A DNA stretch of 64,000 nucleotides from Schistocephalus solidus (taxonomy: Eukaryota > Platyhelminthes > Cestoda > Diphyllobothriidea > Diphyllobothriidae). Positions 20,575-33,340 of the stretch are shown here, one piece after another; position 1 is the stretch's first letter; every line of letters begins with the position of its first letter. The stretch is taken from assembly GCA_017591395.1 (NCBI GenBank), contig WEDG01001079.1, forward strand, positions 1-64,000, written 5' to 3'. The notes under the pieces were generated by a model. That model did no database searches, was not told the DNA's origin, and was given only the letters and a program-made list of their open reading frames with translations. Made by a program: the position numbers and the translations under genes.

Positions 20575-22589
20575 TCTGCACTTCGCTCCTCGTGATGTGT
20601 ACCCTTTATCATCATTCTCACCTCAGCTCCATATGTGGAGGAGCAGGGTTTGGGCCTCTGTGATACCTAAGCCTTCATGCTTCATTATTTTAGACTGTTT
20701 TTTTAGGGAATGCTTATTCTGCTGTCTTTTATTGTTTTCACTTCCAAAATGTACTCACGACTACCTCCTTTTCGATCGGGTTTTCTCATGTATTTGACTT
20801 GCGGTCGGCTGTTTTCTACGACAGTAACAGGGACAACTGTCTTCACATCGAGAAGGGACTGGAACAAGATGCCAGTTCTGGATGCTGTATTTTAGCCTCC
20901 AAGGAGTTTGTGAAAGGATTGCGTCTGCTTAACCTATTGTGGAGGGACATGGGTATTTAAATTTATAACTCAAGCCTTTTTATCTCACGATGAGGTGAAT
21001 ATGTCAGGATCAGGCCGTAATTAATTGAATTTTGACTTCTGGAGGTACTCTGGAACCTGCTAGCTTGGACTAAGCATTTTAAGCGGTCGCATGGTGGCCA
21101 GCGACGCAAATCTAACGCTCGAGGAGCCCATTTCGACGAAGCAGGCGAACGAGATTATTTCAAGGAGGGCTGTCAAGCCGCTGCTGGTCGCACGCTAACG
21201 TTGTCGTTTCACGGATACTTCCTGATTAATCGTTCATAGCTCTAGAGACCAGATCCCTGGCACATCAGAACGTCCGTGTTTTGTTCTGCAGTCAGGCTGG
21301 TAGAGACCATTTTTATTTTACCACGCTAAGCCTGGTGTCAACAGGAGTCTCCAAACTCACGGAGGCAGTATGTATAGCTAAAGAGTAAACCTCTTCACCT
21401 TGTTATGTGGCTGAATTGCTAAAGCGTATTCAAGCGAATTCTCAATAGTGAGGACGTAGACTGGGGCTGCTAACTTTATTATGTTGGGCCTACACAACTC
21501 TCTCTCTCTCAGGCGTGGTTGGTAGTGAATTGTAAAGATTCCTAGAGGTGGTGCTCGTAAATAAACTGACGATTAGTAGAAAACATGAGGTCGACAGTCA
21601 CAACGATCTGCGAGTGGCCGGGAACCGCCAGATCATGTCTACCTCATCACCTGGTTGATCGATTCGGTGCGCGATAAGCAGGGTGTGTCCTTCAGCCGCG
21701 CTGTGGGTGAGCTCATTTAGCATCCCATGAAGGGCAGTTTTGGTGTCGCAGTGGACCGCATTGGGGGGTGTTATTTGTTTTACTAACGGTACTCCTAATC
21801 CGTGTGTGGCGGCAGGCCTAGGGGATGTATCCAGTCGCGCCAGCCCTATCCCGCCTCGTGTCGTCTTGATTCTGTCATGACATCGGGCCTACGTGAGGCA
21901 GGGTACAGTGCGGTAGATGCAGCACAAGTCTACCCGCTATAATCTAATTCAAGGGCAAGTCATCGTCTTTGTGCCACCTTTTTGCGGGGCACAGGGCAGA
22001 CATCGCCTAAGGCCTGTTAAGACTAATTTTGTTTTATGACCGGAATGCGTTTACTTATAAATCTGTGTAGGTCAGGGCTCCTCTAAGATTGTCTTTGTGG
22101 AAGCCGCCTGGAACGGATGCATGGGCCTTTCAGGTCTGGTAAAGAATTGAACTAAAAAATACAGGACGTCGCAAAAATATTAGCATTCTACCTTTTATTA
22201 TCATAGAGCCCAGTTACGCGGTTAGCCGATGTTCAGTTGTTGAATGGCACCGCTGTGAGGGTACGGCTCCTCAGTAGGTCCTCAACGTTCCCGTACTTCA
22301 GTTGGAAATTTCCGCCTTTTCATCTCATTTGAGCAAAAACTTCAGAATAAACCTTAATTTCCTCCAAAATTTAATGTATGAGGGGACGTCTATCAGGCAC
22401 AGCGGAAACCCTTAAATAAGGAGCAATCGAGAGATATTGATAAACCAAACGGGCCGAAGTTGTGTCATGCAGTTGCTGAATAACTGGAAAATGTCTGTCT
22501 GAGCATGTAGCCAATACCTTTACTTAGAAAAAATGTATAGGTAAATGAGCGTAAATTTCTACTAGCGAGCCATGGACAAGTTGCATTGT
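20575..22589. other. WDR13 3' flank, otherwise unrecognised
   Basis: No gene seen. I cannot place a confident poly(A) signal for WDR13. A short (CT)n run lies near 21490. Frames in this span are short and without known motifs. Confidence 0.4.
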
Positions 22590-22755
22590 CAGTCTGCGAT
22601 CGGGAATATGAATTATGATAGTGAGGTGCTCACCGATCTGGCTAAGGAAAATGTATGTTCCGTTGTGCCCTGCAGCTCACTTTAGAGCCCTCGCAGGTAG
22701 TCGCATAGCAATTTAAAGAATATGATGATAAGGTGGAACCGAAAAAGGCAGGGGA

Positions 22756-22800
22756 GACCGGAATGGCCATTTCTGACTTATTAGCCGTCATCAGCCAGTC
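22756..22800 (-). ncRNA. Type I hammerhead ribozyme, best complete copy
   Basis: On the minus strand, stem I GACTGG/CCGGTC makes six pairs (one G-U). The core CTGATGA is intact. Stem II is GGCT/AGTC with loop AATA, with a C-A mismatch at its base. GAA-A is intact and stem III is the palindrome ATGGCCAT. The predicted cleavage site is ATT, just before CCGGTC. A palindromic stem III suggests cleavage is favoured as a dimer or tandem, as in other minimal hammerheads. Confidence 0.75.
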
Positions 22801-23058
22801 ATAACTAATCCTGAGTGTATATCATCCGAGCCTAAAAACTGTGACCGTTGGTCATTGTGTGTAACTATTTACCATTGAGCCTAGGACCCGTTTATTTGTC
22901 GTTTTGCGATCGGGAATATGATAGTGAGGTGTACACCGATCTGGCTAAAGAACGCGTATGTTCCGTTGTGCCTTGGATCTCACTTTAGAGCCCTCGCAGG
23001 CGGTTGCATAGCAACTTGAAGAATATGATGATAAGGTGGAACCCACAAAGACAAGGGA

Positions 23059-23103
23059 GACCGGAACGGCCATTTGTGGCTTATTAGCCGTCATCAGCCT
23101 GTC
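23059..23103 (-). ncRNA. Hammerhead ribozyme copy, core mutated
   Basis: CTGATGA and stem II GGCT/AGCC are intact, but GAAA has become CAAA and stem I has one A-G mismatch. Probably inactive. Confidence 0.6.
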
Positions 23104-23130
23104 ATACTCGATCCCGGGTGTGGATCACCT

Positions 23131-23193
23131 GAGATTCGAACCCGCAACATTTGGTCATTGAGTAGAGCGTTCTACCATTGAGCCAGGGTCCCG
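23131..23193 (-). other. tRNA-like Pol III promoter module of the satellite (best copy)
   Basis: The minus strand starts GGGACCC, then TGGCTCAATGGTAGAAC (A box and D-loop like) and ends in GGGTTCGAATCTC (B box). The D-loop and T-loop are tRNA-like; the anticodon arm is not. Equivalent modules lie near 23443-23505, 23750-23813, 24056-24119, 24349-24412 and 25850-25912 and in the duplicated block. Confidence 0.6.
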
Positions 23194-23368
23194 TCTTTTT
23201 TTGGTTTTCGGATCGTTACTATGAATAACTTTAGGTAGGAGTTCACCAATCTGGCTAAGGAACATGTATGTTCCGTTGCACCCTGGATCTTAATTTAGTG
23301 CCCTCGCAGGAGGTCGCATCGAGGCTGAAAGAATATGATCATAAGGTGGAACCAACAAACATTAGGAA

Positions 23369-23413
23369 GACATGAATGGGCATTTCTGGCTTTTTAGCCG
23401 CAATCAGCATGTC
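23369..23413 (-). ncRNA. Hammerhead copy with compensatory stem I, core mutated
   Basis: Stem I is GACATG/CATGTC, six perfect pairs that differ from the other monomers at two positions on both strands. The core reads CTGATTG instead of CTGATGA, so it is probably dead now. The near-identical copy is at 24584-24628. Confidence 0.6.
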
Positions 23414-23678
23414 ATGCCAAATCCCGGATATTGATCATCCGAGATTCGAACATGCGACCTATGGACATTGAGTGTAGCACTCCAACATTGACCCGTGGGC
23501 ATGCCGTTTTTGTGGCTTGCGATAGCGAATATACATTACGATAGTGATGTGTTCACCGATCTGGCTAAGGAACATCTATGTTCTGTTGTGCCCTGGATGT
23601 CACTTCAGATCCATCGCAGGCGGCCGCATAAAAACTGGAAAAATATGATGATAAGTTGGAACCGACAAAGACAAGGGA

Positions 23679-23723
23679 GACCGTAATGGCTATTTCGGGC
23701 TTATTAGCCATCATCAGCCAGTC
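23679..23723 (-). ncRNA. Hammerhead ribozyme copy with intact core
   Basis: CTGATGA and GAAA are both intact. Stem II is GGCT/AGCC. Stem I GACTGG/ACGGTC has one mismatch next to the cleavage site, and the stem III palindrome has one change (ATAGCCAT). Confidence 0.65.
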
Positions 23724-24583
23724 ATACGCAATCCCGGGCGTGGATCGCCTAACATTTCAACACGCGACCATATGTCATTAAGTGTAACACTGCACCATTG
23801 AGCCAAAGACCCGCTGATTTGTCAGTTTGCGATCGGGAATATGAATTATAATAGTGAGGTGTTCACCGATCTGGCCCAGTAACATGTATGTTCCCTTGTG
23901 CTCTTTATCTCACTTTAGATCCCTTGCAGACGGTCACTTAGCATCTTGAAGAATTTTACGATAATATGGAACCGAAAAAGGCAAGGGGAGTTCGGAATGG
24001 CCATTTCTGGCTTAGAACCGTCATTAAAAATTATACCAAATCCCGGGTGTACCCCTGAGATTCTAACCCGCGAAATTTGGTCATTGAGTGTTACGATCTG
24101 CCATTGAGACATGGGACCGTTGTTTGTCCATTTACGATAGAAAATATAAATTATGGTAGCGAGGTATTCACCGATATGGCTCAGGAACATGTATGTTCCC
24201 TTGTGCCGCGGATCTCCCTGAAGAACCCTCGCAGGCGGTCCCATAGACACTGGAAGTATATGATTATACGGTGATACCGACCAACACATGGGAGCCCGGA
24301 TGCCCGCAATCTACCACGCATACCAAATCCCGGGCGTGTATCTCCTGAGATTCGAACCCGTGACAGTTGGTCATTGAGTGTAACATTAAGCATGGTGATA
24401 CGTGCTCGTTGTTTTGTCGGTTTGCGATCGGGAATTCGAATTATGATAGTTAGGTGTTCACTGATCTGGCAAAGGAACATGTAGGTTCCGTTGCGCCCTG
24501 GATCTTAATTTAGTGCCCTCGCAGGAGGTCGCATCGAGGCTGAAAAAATATGATCATAAGGTGGAACCAACAAACATTAGGAA

Positions 24584-24628
24584 GACATGAATGGGCATTT
24601 CTGGCTTATTAGCCGCAATCAGCATGTC
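24584..24628 (-). ncRNA. Hammerhead copy (duplicate of 23369-23413)
   Basis: Same GACATG/CATGTC stem I and same CTGATTG core change as its partner 1215 bases away. Confidence 0.6.
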
Positions 24629-24893
24629 ATGCCAAATCCCGGATATTGATCATCCGAGATTCGAACATGCGACCTATGGACATTGAGTGTAGCACTCCAA
24701 CATTGACCCGTGGGCATGCCGTTTTTGTGGTTTGCGATAGCGAATATACATTACGATAGTGATGTGTTCACCGATCTGGCTAAGGAACATCTATGTTCTG
24801 TTGTGCCCTGGATGTCACTTCAGATCCATCGCAGGCGGCCGCATAAAAACTGGAAAAATATGATGATAAGTTGGAACCGACAAAGACAAGGGA

Positions 24894-24938
24894 GACCGTA
24901 ATGGCTATTTCGGGCTTATTAGCCATCATCAGCCAGTC
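24894..24938 (-). ncRNA. Hammerhead copy (duplicate of 23679-23723)
   Basis: Intact CTGATGA and GAAA with the same stem I mismatch as its partner. Confidence 0.65.
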
Positions 24939-27085
24939 ATACGCAATCCCGGGCGTGGATCGCCTAACATTTCAACACGCGACCATATGTCATTAAGTGT
25001 AACACTGCACCATTGAGCCAAAGACCCGCTGATTTGTCAGTTTGCGATCGGGAATATGCATTATAATAGTGAGGTGTTCACCGATCTGGCTCAGTAACAC
25101 GTATGTTCCCTTGTGCTCTTTATCTCACTTTAGATCCCTTGCAGACGGTCACTTAGCATCTTGAAGAATTTTACGATAATATGGAACCGAAAAAGGCAAG
25201 GGAGTTCGGAATGGCCATTTCTGGCTTAGAACCGTCATTAAAAAATTATACCAAATCCCGGGTGTGTACCCCCTGAGATTCTAACCCGCGAAATTTGGTC
25301 ATTGAGTGTTACGATCTGCCATTGAGACATGGGACCGTTGTTTGTCCATTTACGATAGAAAATATAAATTATGGTAGCGAGGTATTCACCGATATGGCTC
25401 AGGAACATGTATGTTCCCTTGTGCCGCGGATCTCCCTGAAGAACCCTCGCAGGCGGTCCCATAGACACTGGAAGTATATGATTATACGGTGATACCGACC
25501 AACACATGGGAGCCCGGATGCCCGCAATCTACCACGCATACCAAATCCCGGGCGTGTATCTCCTCAGATTCGAACCCGTGACAGTTGGTCATTGAGTGTA
25601 ACATTAAGCATGGTGATACGTGCTCGTTGTTTTGTCGGTTTGCGATCGGGAATTCGAATTATGATAGTTAGGTGTTCACTGATCTGGCAAAGGAACATGT
25701 AGGTTCCGTTTTGTCCTAGAGTTAACTTAATAGACTGGAGGAGTATGTTGATAAGGTGAAACCGGAAGAGACAAAGGAGGCCGGAATGGCCATTTCTGCC
25801 TTATTGCCGTCATAAGACAATTATACCAAACCCCGGGTGTGGATCACCCGAGATTCGAACTCGCGACCTTCGGTCATTGAGTTTAACAGTTTACCATTGA
25901 ACCTCGGGCCCGTTGTTTTGACGGTTTTTGATAGGGAATAGGAATTATGATAGTGAGATGATCAAAAATCTGGGTAAGGAACATGTATGCTCCGTTGTGC
26001 CGAAGCGATAGGGTTTTCCTTATTGACTTAACCTTCTGCGCGTGCCAATCCAACCGCCGTTATCCCACTGAGTCTGCAGATGAGGACAGTATCAACGTCA
26101 TCCAGTCTAGCCGTGTAAGTGACTACCATAGCTACCTGGGCAGGGATGGCTGAGGTCTGGCACGCCGAGTGCCTTATAAAATGCCGCAACTCCCTATGAC
26201 GGCAATGTGACATGGTGACCGTGAACCGCAATTAAATAAGTTTGCTTGCCACCACTACCTTGTGTTTAGGTTTTTGAGCGAAAGATCTAGGGGAGACAAC
26301 CTCGAAAAAGCAATTTGAGCGGCTTTTGGTGATCCGTCTGTATTCAAACATGCCCGAGAAACCTCATGTGCGATCACAGTACTACGATCCATGCTAGGTA
26401 GTCTGCAGATACCGACGCGCTCCGCAACCCTTGTCCAGTAGTGCGGGCGAATAGGATACAAGCTGGAATAATCAACCGGTAACGGACTCTTGGTATTGGT
26501 TGCTGGAATGTGCGAACTTTCTGTACTCAGGTACTCAAAAGTTGACGGCACGCAGTCTTCATCAGTACCATGTGGATGTCTGCTGTCTGTCTGAAGTTCG
26601 GATACCCGACTCAGGTGCAGGAGAAAAAAGATGCCGGGAGTCAATTCCCACTTCACCCTGTACCACAGCGGCCTACGGGACTCGTCTGGTAGACACGGTG
26701 TGGCTATTGCCCTCTTGGAACAAGCAAATCGGGCACTGCTTGCATGGGAACCAGTCAAGTACCAAAGGGGTTATGCGCGAGTGAATGATCATTTTACCAT
26801 CTCTGTCAACTCGGTGTACGCAGAAACATCAGCTGCCAAACAACGCAATAAAGAGGTCTTTTACTAGCAGCTGCATGAGTTAGTAAAAAGACTTCCTCGT
26901 CATGATCGATTGATCTTGCGGGGGACTAGAATGGTAGGAGTGGACCCCGGGACTCGTCAAGCAGTCACTTTATTGGTCGGTTCGGGCTTGGTTCTCGATG
27001 GGACAATGGTGAGAGACTGCTAAAGTTTGCTTATCGGAACCGACTGTTTGTCACGAACACGTGCTTCCAGCACCGCCACAAACAT

Positions 27086-27457
27086 ATGCTGACTCGGTAT
27101 TCAAAAGCGAGACAAACTGCAAGTAAGATCGACTACATTTTAGTTAGTTCAAGGTTCCAAAGCAGATCGATACGTGATGCCGAAACTGGTAACGTCCACG
27201 GGTCTGACCAGGTTTTCGTTCGCACACGCTTGAAAGTTCACCTCTTATCTGCACCCAAAATGCCACGTCTGAAACGCCTCTATGTCGAAAAAGTCTGGCA
27301 ACCCGGCATTGCAGATGCCCTGAACACAGAAATCCGGTCCCATTTTAGGACCCGAGTTAACAGAGAAGGCAGTGACCAATGGTCATCACAGAAGCCATCC
27401 GTCAATGGAGCAGCTCAGAAAATTATCGGATTCAAACAGCGGCGCTGCAGTGACTGA
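27086..27457 (+). pseudogene. RTE-like LINE 2, end of endonuclease domain
   Basis: Open for 123 codons with KARQTASKIDYILVSSRF and NVHGSDQVFVRTRLKVHLL, the last strands of the endonuclease. The catalytic His of the usual SDH motif is replaced by Gln (GSDQ), an inactivating change. Confidence 0.65.
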
Positions 27458-28039
27458 ATCAGTGAACGAACCCTACAGTTGTCTGCATGGACGGCTCGAG
27501 CCAGGTCCCACAACGATGTTTCCTTCCGCCAACCCCGGAACATGACAGCAAAGTCAGCTAGGGATTATCGGCAGAAATATTGGTCTGGAACAGCGATGTC
27601 CATGGAGCAGGCCATAAACGTTGACAACCGCAAACTCTACCAAATTATCCGCCAAGTTAGTAGTAAGCCCTTAACACTTAGTGACTCTGTTCGCGATGTG
27701 AATGGTAACTTTATTGCTGACAACTCGGCCAAGGTCGATCGCCGGCGTGAGCACTTTGAGCACGTCAACTTTGATGAGCAACTAATCACACCCTCGCTAC
27801 CCTCTGCACCCGAGTTTCATCCCTCTCTAGCCTATGCAGTGTCGTGCGACCCCCCTTCCGAGGGAGAAGTTGCCAAGGTGATATAGAGACGGCACCACAA
27901 CAAGGAACCCGGAGAGGACGGTGTTCCCACAGAAATCTACAAGGCCTGTGTTGACACTCTGGTGCCCTGGCTTCATAACGTGATTGAGCAAGTGTGTAGA
28001 GACTAAGTAGTTCCTAATGAGTGGTGTTCGGGCATCCTC

Positions 28040-28366
28040 ATGCCTGTCTTCCAGAAGGGAGATAAGAAAAAGTGTGGGAACTACCGCGGCATAAGCCTCA
28101 TCGACGTTGCTGCGAAGGTCTTCACTATTGTCCTTATCAGACGGTTTCATTCTGTACTTGACACTAGGAAGAGGCCCAACCAAGCCGGATTCCGAGCTGG
28201 GAGTGAATGCGTGGACCAGATATTCACTCCAAGGCACATTCTGCAATTCTGCCACGGCTACCAGCAGCCAACGGTCGTCTGCGTTATTGACTTCATCGCT
28301 GCGTTCGATTCCGTCCATCGTGAGTCTCTGTGGCGAATAATGTGCCAGCCAAACGCATTGTCTTGA
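28040..28366 (+). pseudogene. RTE-like LINE 2, reverse transcriptase core fragment
   Basis: Frame of 108 codons with CGNYRGISLIDVAAKV, RPNQAGFRAGSECVDQI and VVCVIDFIAAFDSVHR, where the Asp of block A is present. The YADE block is about 200 bases further on, in another frame. Confidence 0.7.
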
Positions 28367-29299
28367 TCAAGGCCTACTATCGCTCCACTATTGCGCGAGT
28401 CCGCGTACATAACAATCCCTCCTAACCCTTCGATATCCGATCTGGCATTCGAAAAGGTGGTATTTTGTCGCCCATTTTATTCAACTACGCCATTGACTGG
28501 ATTCTCGGGAGGGCCCTAACCGGTTCTAACGGTGTGGAAGTTGCACCCGGACGACGCCGGACTAACATAGACTACGCTGATGAATTCGCCTTGCTAGCAT
28601 GAAGCTGTTTTATTGCGGGTGAATGAGATCGCCACTGCTGTCGGCTTATCCATAAACACTGGGAGGACTAAATTGTTTTCTAGCTGCAGCCCTGGCCAGC
28701 AGCAAGCACCCCTCTGGATCGATGGCAATCAACTTGAAGAAGTAGACAGTTTCAAATATCTCGGGTTTTCTCGATCCATAGAAAAAGCCTATGGAACCGA
28801 CGCGACGTCTCCATCGCCACGAAGATCCGCGTGTACTGCGCATCCGTCCGGTCGGTCCTCCTTTACGGTTGTGAATGCTGGGCTGTGCATGAGGAAGATG
28901 AGCAAGGATTTGAGGAATTTGACCATCGTTGCCTTAGGAACATCCGTCGAGTGAAGAACACCGACTACGTCCTAAACGAGGCAGTCCGCACCCGCTGTTA
29001 TAATATCGCCAGAATATCTCAGGCCATCCAAGAAAGATGACTGAGGTGGTTTTAGCACGTTCTCCGTCACCCGCCTCACGAGCTCAGTTGTACTGCTCAT
29101 GATCCGGTGCCATTGCCCACTTGGAGGCATCGAAATGGTCAACTAAAAACCTGGCTTGACACGGTTCGGCAAGACACGGAGGCGGTGCTTGGACCTTCGA
29201 TATTCGATGTCCGTCACTGGGGAAAAGAATGGGTTGAGCTATCCAGGTATGCTGCCCCGATTCGTCACGCGTAGAGGTACAATACGTGGCAACATCGAG

Positions 29300-29690
29300 A
29301 GCGGCTAGATTAGGCATGATCACAGCCGTAACAAGTACAAATACAGACCGCAATGGCTCCCAATGACATACATATTATACGTCTCACCTACGAGATCCAC
29401 GATCTTTTCAGTGAGGCCTAGTGCATGCGAGCTCGGAGACGACGCCGCATGCGGCGCGATCCACACCAATTTACGCTCGTTTTAGACTCGCTTGCCAGTG
29501 GAGCATAGTGACAGGGCAGATACTACGCCAGTCCTCCAACAGTAGGCAAATTCTAATGTTGTGAGACGACTGGGTGAATGCAACAGCGAGAGGCACAATG
29601 CCTGCTCGAGCTTCTACGACATTGCTTCAAAATATATTACACATTTAGTGAGCAAATGTAGGAAGAGATAAAAGGCTTTCGCATATTCTT
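29300..29690. other. No recognised feature
   Basis: Spacer between the RTE-like copy and a PLE relic; nothing supported. Confidence 0.3.
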
Positions 29691-30170
29691 CCCCTATTAT
29701 GCCTGATTGCTGAAGTGATCATTCAACGGACACAACACTTGATTTCACCAAGTATCCATGAAAGCTATGGCTCATTATGTCGATGATACCTATTTCATGG
29801 TTACATATAACAGTAAGTACCTCAAAGAATTACTGAAATTAGTTGACCCGGGTTTTAAATTCACTATATAAACTGAGACTAAATTCCTCGTGCGCCGATG
29901 TGCAACTGCAAACTAGAGTATCCAGAAAAGCCACCACCACAAACCGAATACTATACTTCAACTGCAATCAACTTCTGTCTCACAAACGTAGCCGCGTCTG
30001 GATTATATTCCAAAGAGCTGAAACACGGTGTATAACTTCAGCTAACAAAATAGCTGAACGGCAATATCTTCACGCTGTCTTCGGGAGTAATGATACAGTC
30101 AACACACTTGTTGACATTTTTACTTCTTAATTTCCTCAGAAATTCATTGTAATAAACAAAGACAGAGTAC
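29690..30170 (+). mobile_element. Penelope-like element 4, RT relic
   Basis: The plus strand reads MAHYVDDTYFMVTYNSKYLK, then ELLKLVDPGFKFTI (catalytic YVDD), and after frame breaks LLSHKRSRVWIIFQRAETRC and KIAERQYLHAVFGSN. These align with PLE 1 and PLE 3 blocks but are clearly diverged, so this is another PLE family. The GAPMGSP block and the nuclease are missing. Confidence 0.65.
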
Positions 30171-30174
30171 CGAC

Positions 30175-31715
30175 GATACAAGTGCCCGGCTTTTAGCTAG
30201 TACCTGTGCTGCGAGTATGGTCCCACTTATTCACGTCAAATAGAACATACATTCACTGGGGCCCATTGTCAAAGGCCTATAAATCTCAAATGGGGCTTCA
30301 GAAATGGGAGCATACAATCGGGTTGTAAAAGACGATCATCAAATCGATAGGTCGCCCTCCGGATAGTGGTGATGCCCACAGTACCTAGCCAGCTTGACAC
30401 TGAATCCAACAGCCAGGTGTTGACTGAAGCGAAGGTTTTCTTATCTAGCTGCACGCCTGACTTCACGGTCGGCTGGCCTACGAGCCCAAAGTACTTCGGA
30501 TTAGGCGAGTAACCACAAACAGGAAAATCAGGCATATCCGAAGGAAGCTACATGTAAGCCATCCACGAGACCTGCTCGACAGCGTCCGCTTACTTTCATG
30601 TTGCCAGTGGCTCACCCGGCCTGTTTCTGGACTACTCTACTCACAGTTGACTACTTAAGATCATTCTGCAACACGACCCGCCACGGGACTGAACTCACGA
30701 GCCCCTACCTACTAACACTATAATAGGTGCCCGGGACCGTGGTTGACAGGGGCTTATTTTTTTCACCTCAAGCGTCCGTCAGCGGATTATCCCACCAAAT
30801 CCGTCTCACCGCAGGACTATCTGTTCATTAGACCGCCCTGAAGTCATTGTAGGCTACAACCCGTACATCGCGGATCTGAGCTACAATAGTTGCAGTTACG
30901 GCAGTTTGCACTGCAAACCGCAAGCACAACGGCCTCGAGTAGATGCGCGGAAGACCAAAGTAGACCTGCAAAGTACCTCCGTCAATTCGGAGACGACCGC
31001 CTCAAGTAGATGCTTCCTTGGTCAAACGAATGATGAAATGATCCTGCTGGTAGATAAATTCAGTCCGATTTTCGACGAACGACCACAGCGCAATTCAGTA
31101 AATTTCCGGCCAACTGAACGCGGCTCGTCTCTGTCGAACTCCAAGATATGCATTAACGATCCGAAGACCAACCCGGACGCACCCTTGGGGCTGAAATTCG
31201 ATTCCTTTTAAAAGACCTACGACGCATCTCTCCAACTCAAAAAACCCTTGCAAAAATTCGCCACGAACAGAAAGGGCGACATTACGATCCAGTTTCGCTG
31301 AATAGCACATCGACAAGGCACAGCAGTAAAACAGGCACCTGGCACATGGATACCACGCTCTTTCGGTGAAATCAAACAGAGCTTTCTGATAGCTCAATGC
31401 CCGTAGGCATTATAAGATTAACGCGGCAGATATTTAAGCTTATATATGCGCAAACGATGAAGCAGTGCTGGAAGCAGATCGGTGGCAAATGCAACCAACA
31501 CAGTAGTGAACTTGGACCTAAAATGGCCAGGATGGCAACTACTCCAAAACCTCTGTGATACCGTCAGTTACCAACACAATCTGATAATCAGGCCATGAGA
31601 GACACGCCCAGTAGAGAATGAACGGGAAAAGCAAAAACGAGTGGATCACATTATGCATACCGTAAAAAAACACAATGCTAAAACAAGTGAGCATTTATGT
31701 ACAAAAAATGACAAT
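30175..31715. other. Unrecognised stretch downstream of U2AF2
   Basis: No homology seen. Presumably includes the U2AF2 3' UTR (minus strand, below 31721). Frames at 30269-30535 (-), 30906-31211 (+) and 31095-31397 (-) show no motif. Confidence 0.35.
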
Positions 31716-31720
31716 GTGCG

Positions 31721-33281
<1,561 letters not shown>

Positions 33282-33340
33282 GGGAAACCTAAAATCGACA
33301 TTTGAGAAAGCGCTGAAACAGAGAACAGAATACATATTAA
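33282..33340 (-). promoter_or_regulatory. Possible 3' splice / trans-splice acceptor ahead of U2AF2
   Basis: About 35 bases before the ATG on the minus strand is TGTTCTCTGTTTCAG, a good pyrimidine-AG acceptor, and a second TTTTAG lies nearer the ATG. Either a 5' UTR intron or spliced-leader addition would use one of them. Confidence 0.4.

Larger units (their letters stand above)
23278..25704. repeat. Direct duplication of a four-monomer block (about 1.2 kb each)
   Basis: Roughly 23278-24490 repeats at 24493-25704 with an offset of 1215-1218 bases and few differences, far closer than monomer-to-monomer identity. It shows recent unequal exchange inside an old array, or an assembly duplication. 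Confidence 0.8.
22590..26005 (-). repeat. Tandem satellite of tRNA-like promoter plus hammerhead ribozyme (about 11 monomers of about 300-310 bp)
   Basis: Monomer landmarks recur at 22756, 23059, 23369, 23679, about 23980, about 24295, 24584, 24894, about 25195, about 25510 and about 25780. On the minus strand each monomer has a tRNA-like part (A-box-like TGGCTCAATGG, B-box GGTTCGAATC). About 60-70 bases downstream most have a hammerhead core, then a spacer with GGTTCCACCTTATCATCAT and AACATACATGTTCC-type motifs. The order matches the Schistosoma Sm-alpha satellite, which is known to carry active hammerheads and a Pol III-type promoter. Several monomers have lost core residues. Open frames in the array do not look coding. 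Confidence 0.8.
26490..29280 (+). mobile_element. RTE-like LINE 2 (endonuclease to C-terminus, many breaks)
   Basis: In order on plus: GCWNVRTFC (endonuclease start), VDVCCLSEVRIPDSGAG, SSGRHGVAIALL, RLILRGT in place of the usual GDFN-type block, SKIDYILVSSRF and GSDQVFVRTRL (endonuclease end). The linker follows (RQYWSGTAMSMEQA, NRKLYQIIRQVS). The RT has CGNYRGISLIDVAAKVFT, QAGFRAGSECVDQIFT, VVCVIDFIAAFDSVHRESLW, IDYADEFALLA (catalytic box, second Asp to Glu), FKYLGF and GCECWAVHEEDEQ. The C-terminus is LKTWLDTVRQDTEAVLG. Internal stops and frameshifts are common. The clade call (RTE, as in trematode SR2/SR3) is inferred from motif style. Confidence 0.75.

Noticed and set aside
23495..24289. 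Open frames inside the satellite (also repeated at 24710-25507)
   Set aside because: They recur only because the 1.2 kb block is duplicated; they are not shared by other monomers and run across the ribozyme and tRNA-like parts.
22590..26005. CRISPR-like repeated array
   Set aside because: Units are about 300 bp, diverged, with tRNA-like and ribozyme parts; no short identical repeats with unique spacers. It is a eukaryotic satellite.
26255..26758. Minus-strand open frame of 167 codons
   Set aside because: Overlaps the plus-strand RTE-like endonuclease start and has no motif of its own.
27827..28318. Minus-strand open frame of 163 codons
   Set aside because: Antisense to the RTE-like reverse transcriptase.
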